Assembly (NCBI GenBank): GCA_001942185.1
Contig: MKJV01000101.1
Location: 1 to 64,000 of the forward strand
From: Pseudonocardia sp. CNS-004
GTDB taxonomy: Bacteria > Actinomycetota > Actinomycetes > Mycobacteriales > Pseudonocardiaceae
Length of the DNA stretch: 64,000 nt
Direction: 5' to 3'
Shown here: in pieces, positions 46,474 through 56,118 of the stretch
Layout of the letters: each line of letters opens with the position of its first letter
Position numbering within the stretch: position 1 is the stretch's first letter
The notes under the pieces: model-generated
Databases searched by the model: none
What the model was told of the DNA's origin: nothing
What the model saw: only the letters and a program-made list of their open reading frames with translations
Translations under genes and position numbers: made by a program

Positions 46474-47250
46474 CTATAGGAGATCGGTCATTCCCTGCAC
46501 GGTGGTCTTCAGCGTCGGGGCGTAGCCGAGCAGCTCGGCGCGGTCCACCGCGAACGTCACGGTCGAGATGCTCACGCCGCCACGCGGCCGGCCTGCCCGG
46601 TCGAGCACGGCGGCGCCGAGGCAGCGCACCGTGGCCTCGTTCTCCTCGTCGTCGATCGCGTAGCCGCGTGCCCGCACGGCGGCGAGCTCGGCGTGCAGCG
46701 ACGGCAGGTCGGTGATCGTGGCCGGCGTGCGGGCCGCCATTCCGGCCGATGCCATGAGCGCATCCACCTCGTCGCGCGGGAGGTGGGCGAGCACCGCCTT
46801 GCCGATCGCCGTGCAGTGCAGGCGCAGCTCGTTGCCGACCCGGGAACGCATCTCGTACGGCTTGTCGCTGTCGACCTTGTGCAGGTAGACGGCGTGGTCG
46901 CCGACGCGGACGGCGAGGTGCACCGTGTTGCCGCCCGCGCCCTGCTGCAGCCTGCGCAGTGCCGGCCCGACCCCCGCCGACATCACCGAGACGACGCGCG
47001 CCCCGAGACCGGACAGACGGCCGCCGACGCCGTACCGCCCGTCGCCGCAGTTCTCCGCGAACCCCTCGGCGGCGAGCGTGGCCAGCACCCGGTACGCGGT
47101 GGACCGGGGCACGGCCGCGCGCTCGGCCACGTCCATCAGGCGGTGCGGGCCGTCGGGCACGGCTAGTGCCTCCAGGATCCGCATCGCCTTCTCGACGGAC
47201 GTGCCCGCGGCGCTGGAACGACCTCGGCGGGTGGGTGGAGCTGACGTCAT
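46474..47250 (-). CDS. IclR-family regulator
   Basis: A 258-residue IclR protein: helix-turn-helix RLMDVAERAAVPRSTAYRVL near residues 37-56, then an effector domain with LHCTAIGKAVLAHLPRDEVD and ENEATVRCLGAAVLDRAGRP. It is embedded in the operon: its ATG overlaps the permease stop by four bases, and RraA follows 21 bases later. A likely sensor of a keto acid from the pathway. Confidence 0.88.
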   Translation of the reverse strand: MTSAPPTRRGRSSAAGTSVEKAMRILEALAVPDGPHRLMDVAERAAVPRSTAYRVLATLAAEGFAENCGDGRYGVGGRLSGLGARVVSVMSAGVGPALRRLQQGAGGNTVHLAVRVGDHAVYLHKVDSDKPYEMRSRVGNELRLHCTAIGKAVLAHLPRDEVDALMASAGMAARTPATITDLPSLHAELAAVRARGYAIDDEENEATVRCLGAAVLDRAGRPRGGVSISTVTFAVDRAELLGYAPTLKTTVQGMTDLL

Positions 47251-49258
47251 CCCTTCACGGCACCCGCTGTCAGACCCTCGGTCAAGAACCGCTGGCCGAA
47301 TGCGTACATGAGCACCACCGGAATGCTGATCAGCAGCGATGCCGCCGCCAGCTGTCCCTGCGGCACGACGTCACCGAAGATCATCGACTGCATGCCGACG
47401 GGCAGGGTCATGTAGTCGTTGCGGGTGATGAACACGAACGCGAAGAGGAACTCGTTCCACGCGTTGGTGAGCGTGAACAGCGCGACGGCGAGCAGCCCCG
47501 GCTTCGCCAGCGGCAGCACGATCCGCACGAACGCCCCGAACCGCGTGCAGCCGTCGACCAGCGCCGACTCCTCCAGCTCGGCCGGGATCGACTTGAAGTA
47601 GCCGACGAGCAGCCACGTCGCGAACGGCAGCGTGAACGTCGGGTACGTGACGACGAGCGCCCACAGTGAGTCGTTCAGACCGACCCCACTCATCATCTGG
47701 TAGAGCGGGATGAACAGCAGCGCACCCGGCATCACGTAGGTGAGCAGGATCGTCACCGTGAAGCTCTCCGAGCCGCGGAACTTCAGCCTCGCGAGCGCGT
47801 AGCCCGCGAGCGCGGCGCAGATCAGGGCGATCACGGTGGACGCCGTGGCAACCAGGATCGTGTTGAGGTACCAGATGCCGAAGGCCCGGCCCGTGAAGAG
47901 GTTGGTGAACTGCTCGGTGCTCCACGGGGTGGGCCACAGGTCGTTGGTGCGCATCACGATCTGCGAGTCGGACTTGAACGCCGTGACCGTCATCCAGTAC
48001 AGCGGGATGAGCACGAACACCAGCAGCCCGACCAGCGCGAACCCCGAGCCGACGCCGTTGACGAGCTTCGCCGCCCGCTGGTTGCCCCGCGCGGCGAGCG
48101 TGGACACGGCCCGCCCGACGGCGGCGGCGAGCAGCACGAACACGCCGAGGACGAACGCGGCCTTCCAGATGATGTGCGGGGAGGACCACGCGAGCAGCAG
48201 GGCCGAGATGGCGACGAACACCCACGGCAGCGCCTTGCGCTGGGCGGGGGTGAGCCTGCTGCGCCCGAGGTCGCCGGTGCCGGGGCCGTCGCTGCGCCGC
48301 ATCATCCGCACGAGGACCAGCACGAGGATGCCGACGATCGGCAGCATCACCAGTGTGACGGCGGCGCCGGCCCCGAGCTGCAGCTGCTGGATGGCCTTGT
48401 GGTAGGCCACCATCACGTACGGGGCCGTGGCGTCGCCCGGCCCGCCCTGGGTCATCAGCCAGATCAGGTCGAAGTTGTTGAACGTCCAGATGGACGACAG
48501 CAACACTGTGACGATCATGACGTGACGCAGCCCGGGCAGCGTGACGTGGCGGAACCGCTGCCACGGCGACGCACCATCAACCATGGCGGCCTCGTAGACC
48601 CGGAGTCGATCGCCTTCAGCCCGGCGAGGAAGGTCACCGTGAAGAACGGGATGCCCTTCCAGACGTTCACCAGGATGACTGCGGGCATCGCGAGCGCGGG
48701 GTCGGACAGCCATTCCGCCGGCCAACTGCTCACGAGGCCGATCGAGGCCAGCAGTGGCCCGACGCCGGTGGCGGTGAGCACCGTGTTGACGCTGCCGAAG
48801 ATCGGGTCGAACAGCGAGCGCCACGTGAACGCCGTGACGACCGTGGGCACCACCCACGGCAGCAGGATGATCCCGGCGAGGACGGACCGGCCGCGCCGCA
48901 TGTGGTGCAGCATCAGCGCCGCGATGAGGCCCAGCGTGACCTTGAAGATCTCGGCGTACGCGGTGAAGACGAACGAGTTGATCACGCCGGTGTGGAAGAT
49001 CGGGTCGTCGACGAGAGCGGTGTAGTTGTCCAGCCCGACGAAGACGGTTTCCGCGCCGTGCCGCTCGGTGGTGCTGGTGAACACCGAGCTGACGATCGGG
49101 AACAGGATCAGCGCCGCGATGAGCAGCCCGGTGGGAGCGAGGAACGCGGTGGCGAGCCGCCAGTCGCGCCCGAGCGTCCGCTGGAGACCGGACAGCGATG
49201 CCGCGGGCGCAGCAGCCCCCGAACGGGTCGGGGACGGCCGCGGGCGCAGGACGGTCAC
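47247..49258 (-). CDS. Fused MalF-MalG-type sugar ABC permease, one frame break
   Basis: About 670 residues carrying two complete permeases. The first half runs from RLATAFLAPTGLLIAALILF through the EAA loop VYEAAMVDGASPWQRFRHVT; the second from VFVLIPLYWMTVTAFKSDSQ through EESALVDGCTRFGAFVRIVL to LTEGLTAGAVKG. Between them a linker with two further hydrophobic segments stays in frame for about 250 codons. One base is missing near 48605, inside the first half, so it does not create the fusion. Start overlaps the binding-protein stop. No ATPase gene is nearby. Confidence 0.8.
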
Positions 49259-50685
49259 TGCTTGTAGCCCTGCTGCTCGAAGATCTGGACCATGCGGTCG
49301 TGGGTGGTGGCCACGGCCTCTGCCGGCGCGGTGCCCTGGACCACCGACTGCATCATGTCCGTGAGCAGGTAGGCGGCCACGGCGGCCTGCTCCCCGGGGC
49401 TCGGGGGCTGCGGGAACGAGTAGCCGGTCTTGGTGGTCAGCGGGATCGGCGTCTTGGTCTGCTCGCGGATCGCCGCGTAGGCCGGGTCACCGCTGGTGTA
49501 GTACGGGTCGGAGTCCCACACCTTGTCCCACGACGGGTTGACCAGGCAGGGCGCCTCCTTCGCGACGCCGAGCAGGGCCGAACCGCTGACCATGAACTTC
49601 GCCACCTGCTTGGCCAGGTCGGGATTCTTCGCGCCCTTGAAGACGACGAACGAGTTCGACGAGCCGAACGCGATCGGGATGTCGATGGCCGGACCGATGG
49701 CCCCGTTGAACGGGTGCGTGTTCTCGTAGGCCGGGTTGCCCTTGGTCTTCGCGTCGGCGTAGATGCTGTACTGGTTGTTGGTGAGGCCGATGATGCCCGC
49801 GAGGTAGTTCTCGTTGTTGCCGGTGTCGGTCCAGCTCTCGATCCCGGGCGGGAGCATGGGCTCGTACTTCGGGTTCGTGTAGATGTCGCCGATGAACGTG
49901 ACGGCCTCGACGGTCTCGGGCGAGTTGAAGACCACCTTCTGCCCGGTGTTGTCCGCGATCGCCCCGCCGTAGGCGTTGACGACGGACTCGATGAACCCGT
50001 TGGCGTCGCCGGAGCGGTTGATCGTGATGCCCCACCCGAAGCGTCGCTGCGCCGGGTCCGACACCGCGAGCGCGTTGTCGCGCAGCTCCTCCCACGTGTA
50101 GCTGGGCTTGAGCGGGAGCCCCTTCTCCTCGTACCAGTCCTTCCGCAGGAACATCCCGGCGGCGATGAAGTGGTAGGGGATCGCGTACCAGCGCCCGTCG
50201 AACACGCAGAAGTTGGTGGCCTCGGTGGCCGGCTCGCCGTAGAGGGCCTTCATCTCCTCGACGACGTCGGTGACGTCCTCGAGGTCACCGAGGTTCTGCA
50301 GCTGGCCGACGAACCGCTCGTCGCTCATGAAGGCCAGGTCTCGGGCGGTGCCGGCCTTCACCTCGGCGTCCATCTTGGCGACCATGTCGCCGGCGTCGCC
50401 GGACACCAGGTCGTTCTGGACGGTGGTGCCGGTGGCCTGCGCGAACGCCTGGAGCGATCGGTCGAGCGCTTGGTTGGCGGCGTCGGAGTACAGCTTCTGC
50501 GAGAGCATCCCCACCGAACCGCCCCGCATGGAGGCGGCTGCGTCGAGGATCTCTTGGGGGACCTGCACGTCCACCGGGGGCGGGGCCGGCGGGCCGCCGC
50601 CGCACGCGGTGAGCCCCACGGCCCCCATCGCGCTCATCCCCAGGAACTTCCGCCTCGACCAAACGAGTCCGGACTGCTGTGCCAT
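49255..50685 (-). CDS. Sugar ABC transporter substrate-binding lipoprotein (left arm)
   Basis: A 476-residue extracellular solute-binding protein of the family 1 type. Signal region RRKFLGMSAMGAVGLTACGG with lipobox Cys28. The mature protein has WYAIPYHFIAAGMFLRKDWY and GAIGPAIDIPIAFGSSNSFV, common in sugar-acid and oligosaccharide binders. Intact frame. ATGA overlap with the fused permease. About 165 bases separate it from the oxidoreductase gene upstream, with a 22 bp palindrome in the gap. Confidence 0.86.
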   Translation of the reverse strand: MAQQSGLVWSRRKFLGMSAMGAVGLTACGGGPPAPPPVDVQVPQEILDAAASMRGGSVGMLSQKLYSDAANQALDRSLQAFAQATGTTVQNDLVSGDAGDMVAKMDAEVKAGTARDLAFMSDERFVGQLQNLGDLEDVTDVVEEMKALYGEPATEATNFCVFDGRWYAIPYHFIAAGMFLRKDWYEEKGLPLKPSYTWEELRDNALAVSDPAQRRFGWGITINRSGDANGFIESVVNAYGGAIADNTGQKVVFNSPETVEAVTFIGDIYTNPKYEPMLPPGIESWTDTGNNENYLAGIIGLTNNQYSIYADAKTKGNPAYENTHPFNGAIGPAIDIPIAFGSSNSFVVFKGAKNPDLAKQVAKFMVSGSALLGVAKEAPCLVNPSWDKVWDSDPYYTSGDPAYAAIREQTKTPIPLTTKTGYSFPQPPSPGEQAAVAAYLLTDMMQSVVQGTAPAEAVATTHDRMVQIFEQQGYKQ

Positions 50686-50808
50686 GACGACTCTCCTCCC
50701 GCGTCCTTGCGGTGGAACCAGATGTCTACGGGGCGACGGTGCGTGCGGCCGATGAGAACCAGCGGCAGAGGCAACCGTGCTTTTCGCTTAGTAAAACGCC
50801 GTGCCGGG

Positions 50809-50830
50809 TAGTGCGATCGCGGTCACACTA
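50809..50830. promoter_or_regulatory. 22 bp imperfect palindrome upstream of the left-arm transporter
   Basis: TAGTGCGATCGCGGTCACAC plus TA matches its reverse complement at all but four positions, giving arms TAGTGYGAYCG/CGRTCRCACTA. It lies about 125 bases upstream of the binding-protein ATG and 20 bases after the oxidoreductase stop. It could bind the GntR or IclR protein of the cluster. Confidence 0.45.
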
Positions 50831-50849
50831 AGAGTGCGCGAGGCCGGTG

Positions 50850-51985
50850 TCAACGGTCACTCGTCCGATATCTCCAGGTTTCCGGGAAGGCCGTCGAACA
50901 AGCCGCCGGCACCACGCGGACGCCACAGCGGAATGCCCCCTCGACGGGCGCGTCGACCGCCTCCACGCCGCCGCATCGGCCGAATCGAGCGCCGCGAGAA
51001 CGATCCGCATGTTCGCCACGCTCTGCGCGATCGTGCCCACCACCGGGCCGCCGTGGCGCACGGCGTCGGCGAAGTCGCAGAGCTCGGCGTAGTAGCCGTT
51101 GTCGATGCCCCGGAAGACGTCGCTGCGGGTGGTGCCGTCCGCCCGGGTCAGCGTCACCCGCCGCTCCTCCTCCGGCCCGGACAGGACCAGCACGCCCTCC
51201 GTGCCGTAGAGGCGCATGTCGTTCGGCTCCGCGGGAACGGGCACCTCGGAGTAGCAAGCGGTGTAGTTGCCGATCGCACCGCCGGCGAACGTCATGTTCA
51301 GCGCGAGGTCCGACGGCGAGTCGATCGTGCTGTTGGCCCACTGCACCGCCCCGTGCACCCGGAGCACCTCGCCGCACAACATCCGGATCTGCGCGATGTC
51401 GTGCACACCGGCATCGAGGTGGACCCCACCGCGGTACTGCGGCTCCTGCCGCCACGGCGTGCTGGAGAACCCGCCCTCCCGCGGTACCGACTGCCCGGCA
51501 CGCCGGTACGCCATCAGGTGCATCTTGCCGATCGCGCCGTCGTCGAGCAGCGCCCGGGCGTGCCGGATGTCGTCGCGGTAGAAGTAGTTCTCGGCGATCA
51601 GCACGACCTGGTCGGGGAACTCGTGCCCGAATGCGAGGAAGGCCCTGGCCTGCTCCTCGTCGGTGCCGGTCGGCTTCTCGCAGAGCAGGTGCTTGCCCGC
51701 CACCAGGACGTCGCGCGCGATCCCGTACAGCAGCGGGATCGGCACCGAGACCAGCACGGCGTCGACGTCGTCACGGGCGAGCAGGTCGCGGTGGTCCTCG
51801 TGGAACCGCGCGCCGTCGACACCGCTGTAGGCGGCGAAGCGCGCCGCCTGCTCGGGCGACCGGTCCGCGTACGTCGTGACGACGAAGCGGTCGGGCATCT
51901 GGCGCAACGCGGGCCAGTGCAACTTCTCCACCGCGAGCCCGGTGCCGATCAGCCCGAGCCGGATCGGCTCCTCCACCGCTGTCAT
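50850..51985 (-). CDS. Gfo/Idh/MocA-family oxidoreductase, one frame break
   Basis: About 378 residues. NAD(P)-binding LGLIGTGLAVEKLHWPAL, catalytic Lys in LLCEKPTGTDEEQA, then the C-terminal sheet domain with GGVHLDAGVHDIAQIRMLCG, giving the Asp and His positions. The last 40 residues fit the family better after one base is restored near 50970: AVDAPVEGAFR instead of an odd Arg/Ser-rich tail. Such enzymes oxidise sugars or inositols. It lies between GntR and the binding protein on the same strand. Confidence 0.82.
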
Positions 51986-52042
51986 GCCTCGTCCGTCCTC
52001 TCCGTCGAATCCGGATCCGTCCACCTGCGGTCGCGCTCCGCG

Positions 52043-52807
52043 CTACCGCTCGGTGCGCGTGCCGGTACCACGCACCGGACCGCGCTTGTCCCGCTGCTCC
52101 TTGGCCTCGAGGATCGGGGAGTTGCGCTGCACGTGCGTACGCATCGCCTCGCGGGCAGCGTCCGGATCTCGGACCGCGAGCGCCGCGTAGATCGTGGTGT
52201 GCGCTTCCGTGGCGGCCCGCAGGCTGCCCGGGGCCTCGTTCGTGATCCTGCGGCTCGCCGTGCCCAGCCAGCGGGCCGAGTACATGATCCGGTCGAGGAT
52301 GCGGTTGTTCGCGGCGCGGCAGATCTCCATGTGGAACTCGTGGTCGACCTCGAGGTAGGCCTCGGGGTCGCCTTCCAGGTCAGCCATCCGGTCGAGCTCG
52401 TCGCGCAGCCGGGTCAGCGTCTCGTCGGAGATGGTCGCAGCGGCCATGGCGGCGAGCTCCGGCTCCAGCAGCACCCGCATCTGGAGCAGCTCCCGCAGCA
52501 ACTCGTCGACGTGCCCCTCGGGCAGCCACTCCACCAGCAGCGGACTCAGGTAGTCCCATTCGGCCTGTGGCCGCACCATCACCCGTCGTCCCTGCGCGAT
52601 GTCCACGATGTCGAGCGAGGCAAGGATCTTGAGCGTCTCGCGCGCGACGACCCGGGAGACGCCGAACTCCTGCGAGATGTCCAGCTCGGACGGGGCTCGG
52701 CCGCCGGTGATCTCACCGTCGACGATGCGCCGGGTCAGGCGGGCGGCCACCTGCACCGGGAGAGTCCGGACCTTGACAGCGTCGGTGGACTCTTGTCTCC
52801 TGTGCAT
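52043..52807 (-). CDS. GntR-family regulator, FCD subgroup
   Basis: A 254-residue regulator. Winged helix ELDISQEFGVSRVVARETLK, then an all-helical FCD domain with metal ligands in YLEVDHEFHMEICRAANNR and TEAHTTIYAALAVRDPDAAR. FCD-type GntR proteins usually sense sugar acids or keto acids, in keeping with both flanking arms. Divergent from the right-arm transporter and 58 bases upstream of the oxidoreductase. Confidence 0.88.
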   Translation of the reverse strand: MHRRQESTDAVKVRTLPVQVAARLTRRIVDGEITGGRAPSELDISQEFGVSRVVARETLKILASLDIVDIAQGRRVMVRPQAEWDYLSPLLVEWLPEGHVDELLRELLQMRVLLEPELAAMAAATISDETLTRLRDELDRMADLEGDPEAYLEVDHEFHMEICRAANNRILDRIMYSARWLGTASRRITNEAPGSLRAATEAHTTIYAALAVRDPDAAREAMRTHVQRNSPILEAKEQRDKRGPVRGTGTRTER

Positions 52808-52814
52808 GTCATCA

Positions 52815-52829
52815 GCTTATAGGACAAGT
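52815..52829. promoter_or_regulatory. Candidate GntR (FCD) operator
   Basis: GCTTATAGGACAAGT, read on the minus strand as ACTTGTCCTATAAGC, lies 8 bases before the gntR ATG. It resembles the ACTTGTC-x-GACAAGT type of FCD operators on one side and is weaker on the other. A site here could control both divergent transcription units. Confidence 0.4.
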
Positions 52830-52983
52830 AGCTGTTCCGGCCCTCCGGGTCGAGAAATCTCTCCGCTGCCGCCGCCCTCCGCTCGCACAGCGCGGCGGGC
52901 CTCCGGCATGGCAGCGGGGTGATCGACCTGCAAGACCGACCTGAACGACCTCGACGAGGAGGTTTCCATGGGAGGTACGCACG

Positions 52984-54282
52984 ATGTCTAGCGCTCTGAG
53001 CAGGCGCCGCTTCCTCGGCGGCTCGATGGCTCTCGCCGCGGGCGCCGCGGCCGGATCGTTCCTGACCGCATGCGGCGGCGGGGACTCCGGCGGCGACACC
53101 GAGATCAACGCACTCCTCATCACCGGCGGCGACCGCTATCCCGCCTACTGGGAGAAGGTCACCTCGGCGTTCAAGGCCCAGACGGGGATCACGGTCACCT
53201 ACGACCTGCTCCAGTTCACCCCGCTCACCTCGAAGGAGATCACCCTCGCCGCGGCGCGCAGCACGCAGTACGACGTCTACAGCACCCACACGGCGCAGAT
53301 CGGGGCCTTCTTCCCGCACTTCGAGCCGCTCAACAACCACTTCGACGCCGCGGACCTCGCGGACTTCTTCCCGGTCGCGATCCAGTACATGACGAACCCG
53401 GCCAACGGGGAGCTGGCCGCGATCCCCCGCAACATGGACTCGCGCACCCAGTACTACCGCCGTGACCTCTACGAGGCCGCGGGTGTGCAGCCCGCGAAGA
53501 CGTGGGAGGAGCTGGTGACCGTCGGGCAGCAGCTCACGAGCGGCGGCCAGTTCGGCCTCGTCCTCCCCGGACAGGGCGACCCGGCCCAGCGCCAGTTCGC
53601 CGACTTCCTCTGGCAGGCGGGCGGCGACTGGCTCGACCAGAACAACAACGTCACGTTCAACTCCCCCGCGGGGGTCGAGGCGCTCACGTTCTACCGCGAC
53701 CTCATCCAGGAACACCGGATCACGCCGTCGGACGTGGTCACCTACCAGTGGAACGAGAACTCGGCGGGCTTCACCAACGGCACCTGCGCGGCCGTCTTCG
53801 ACTGGCCGGGGGCGTACGCGAGCTTCGGCGACCCGGCGCTGTCCACCGTCTCCGACACGTTCGCGACGGCCCCGATGCCGAGCCACGCGACCAGCGCCTC
53901 CTGTGCGATCTCCCACGGGCTCGCGATCAACAAGTACTCCCGGAACAAGGACGCGGCGGCACAGTTCCTGAAGTTCACGGTCACCCCGGACGCGCTCGTC
54001 GACCAGTACGCGGAGTTCAAGAACTACCCGAGCCGCATGTCCACCGCCGACCAGGTGATCGGCCAGGCGCAGGGCATGGAGCAACAGTGGCTGTCCGACC
54101 TGCGCACCACGATCGAGAACGGCAAGGAGTGGCCGAAGGTGCCGGGCTTCGACAAGGTCTCCACGGTCGTGCAGACGGCGGTGCAGAACGCGCTCAGCGA
54201 CCAGATGAGCCCCCAGGCCGCCCTCGACGCGGCGGCCGCCGAGTGCACCCGGATCCTGCAGCAGTCGGGGGCGCTGCGCTGA
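52984..54282 (+). CDS. Sugar ABC transporter substrate-binding lipoprotein (right arm)
   Basis: A 432-residue solute-binding protein with a twin-arginine-like start SRRRFLGGSMALAAGAAAGS and lipobox Cys30. Mature motifs AIPRNMDSRTQYYRRDLYEA and TCAAVFDWPGAYASFGDPAL. Intact frame; GGAGG lies about 9 bases before the ATG. First gene of the right arm. Confidence 0.87.
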   Translation: MSSALSRRRFLGGSMALAAGAAAGSFLTACGGGDSGGDTEINALLITGGDRYPAYWEKVTSAFKAQTGITVTYDLLQFTPLTSKEITLAAARSTQYDVYSTHTAQIGAFFPHFEPLNNHFDAADLADFFPVAIQYMTNPANGELAAIPRNMDSRTQYYRRDLYEAAGVQPAKTWEELVTVGQQLTSGGQFGLVLPGQGDPAQRQFADFLWQAGGDWLDQNNNVTFNSPAGVEALTFYRDLIQEHRITPSDVVTYQWNENSAGFTNGTCAAVFDWPGAYASFGDPALSTVSDTFATAPMPSHATSASCAISHGLAINKYSRNKDAAAQFLKFTVTPDALVDQYAEFKNYPSRMSTADQVIGQAQGMEQQWLSDLRTTIENGKEWPKVPGFDKVSTVVQTAVQNALSDQMSPQAALDAAAAECTRILQQSGALR

Positions 54283-54284
54283 CC

Positions 54285-55220
54285 ATGGCGACCTCTCAGA
54301 TGTCCCGGCCGCGAGCGCCTGTCGCCCGGCGCTCGCGGCCGGCGCCGAAGTGGCTCACCGGATATGCGCTGGCCGCACCCGCGATCCTGCTCATGCTGGT
54401 GATCTTCCTGTACCCGCTCGGCCACTCGTTCGTCATGAGCTTCTTCCGCTGGGACCTGAACTCCGCGGAGAGCCCGTTCCTCGGCCTGAGCAACTACACC
54501 GACCTGTTCACCGGCACGTCCTTCGGCCAGACCCTGCGCAACCAGGTGATCTTCACCGTGGCGTCGCTCGTGATCGAGGTGGTGGGCGGCATGGCGATCG
54601 CGGTGCTGCTCAGCAGCAAGCTGCGCGGGCTGCGACCGGCCCGCACCCTGTTGCTGATCCCACCGATGGTGGCGCCCGCGGTGGTCGGCCTGAACTTCCG
54701 GTGGCTGTTCAACGAGCAGTACGGGCTGATCGACGCCGTGCTCGTCCGGCTCGGGCTCCCGGCCATCCCCTGGCTGTCCGACCCCGCGTGGGCGCTGGTC
54801 TCGGTGATCATCGCCAGCGCGTGGCAGAACACCCCGCTGCTGGTGCTGCTGTTCCTCGCCGGGCTCCAGGCGATCCCACGGGAGCCCCTCGAGGCGGCGG
54901 CGGTGGACGGGGCATCGGCGTGGCGCACGTTCTGGGCGATCGTGCTGCCGCTGATGCGTCCGGTCGTCGTGATCGCCATGATGATCCGGATCATCGATCT
55001 GTTCCGGACGTTCGACGTCGTCTGGCTGATGACGCAGGGCGGGCCCGGCAACGCCTCGAACCTCCTCACCGTGGAGGCCTACAAGCTGGCGTTCCAGAGC
55101 GTCGACTTCGGCCACGCCGCGGCCGTGTCGTACGTGGCGCTCGTGCTGTCGCTGCTCGTACTCGCGCTCCTCTACGGGATCCCGCGGCTCACCTCAGGGA
55201 GGTCGGCATGGCAGGCGTGA
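54285..55220 (+). CDS. Sugar ABC transporter permease, MalF type (right arm)
   Basis: A 311-residue permease with six membrane helices and EAA loop PLEAAAVDGASAWRTFWAIV. It starts 2 bases after the binding-protein stop and overlaps the next gene by 13 bases. Intact frame. Confidence 0.89.
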   Translation: MATSQMSRPRAPVARRSRPAPKWLTGYALAAPAILLMLVIFLYPLGHSFVMSFFRWDLNSAESPFLGLSNYTDLFTGTSFGQTLRNQVIFTVASLVIEVVGGMAIAVLLSSKLRGLRPARTLLLIPPMVAPAVVGLNFRWLFNEQYGLIDAVLVRLGLPAIPWLSDPAWALVSVIIASAWQNTPLLVLLFLAGLQAIPREPLEAAAVDGASAWRTFWAIVLPLMRPVVVIAMMIRIIDLFRTFDVVWLMTQGGPGNASNLLTVEAYKLAFQSVDFGHAAAVSYVALVLSLLVLALLYGIPRLTSGRSAWQA

Positions 55221-56089
55221 CGCTCGAGGCCACCAGACCGGCACCGGTGCGCCCACGCCGGACGGGCGCGACCGTGGGCCTGGTCGCCCGCTACGTCGTG
55301 CTGGTGCTGACCGTGCTCGTGTCGATCTTCCCGCTGGCGTGGCTGCTGATCACCTCGCTGCGCACCTCGGACGAGCTGTTCGCGGTGCCGGTGCGGCTGC
55401 TGCCGAGCACGGTGACGCTCGAGCAGTACGTCACGGTCTTCACCGAGTACGAGATGGCCGACTACGTCTGGAACTCGATCGTCGTCTCGCTCGCCACGGT
55501 GGCGCTGGTGACGGTGCTCGCGCTGCCGTGCGCGTACGTGCTCGCGCGGTTCCGGCTGCCCGGGGTCAAGGTCGTGATCACGGTGCTGCTGATCATGCGG
55601 ATGATCCCGGTGATCGCGCTCGCCATCCCGCTGTTCTCCGTGTTCTCCGGGATCGGCCTGCTCGACACGGTGCTCGGGCTCGTCCTCACCCACGCGGCGT
55701 CCAAGCTGCCGGTGGCGATCTGGCTGATGATGGCCTTCATCCAGGACCTCCCGAAGGAGATCGAGGAGTCGGCCGAGATCGACGGCGCGGGCGTGCTCCG
55801 CAAGCTCGTGTTCGTCGTCGCCCCGCTCATCGGGCCGGGGATCGCGGCCAGCGCGGTGCTGACCTTCCTGTTCACCTGGAACGACCTGCTCCTCGCGCTC
55901 ACGCTGACCTCGAGCGAGGCCGCCCAGACCCTGCCGGTCGGCCTCACCAACTTCGTCACCCAGTTCGGCATCGACTGGGGGCCGATGTCGGCGGCAGGCG
56001 TGCTGATGGTCGTCCCGACGCTGCTCTTCGTGTGGTTCGCCCAGGGCTATCTCGTCAAGGGGCTCGTCGCGGGCGCGGTCCGCGGCTGA
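55208..56089 (+). CDS. Sugar ABC transporter permease, MalG type (right arm)
   Basis: A 293-residue permease with EAA loop EIEESAEIDGAGVLRKLVFV and the C-terminal VKGLVAGAVRG. It pairs with the MalF-type gene. As in the left arm and the NgcEFG operon, no ATPase is encoded, which points to a shared MsiK-like ATPase elsewhere. Confidence 0.89.
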   Translation: MAGVTLEATRPAPVRPRRTGATVGLVARYVVLVLTVLVSIFPLAWLLITSLRTSDELFAVPVRLLPSTVTLEQYVTVFTEYEMADYVWNSIVVSLATVALVTVLALPCAYVLARFRLPGVKVVITVLLIMRMIPVIALAIPLFSVFSGIGLLDTVLGLVLTHAASKLPVAIWLMMAFIQDLPKEIEESAEIDGAGVLRKLVFVVAPLIGPGIAASAVLTFLFTWNDLLLALTLTSSEAAQTLPVGLTNFVTQFGIDWGPMSAAGVLMVVPTLLFVWFAQGYLVKGLVAGAVRG

Positions 56090-56118
56090 CCGGTTTCGAC
56101 AAGGAGATGTGACAACCA

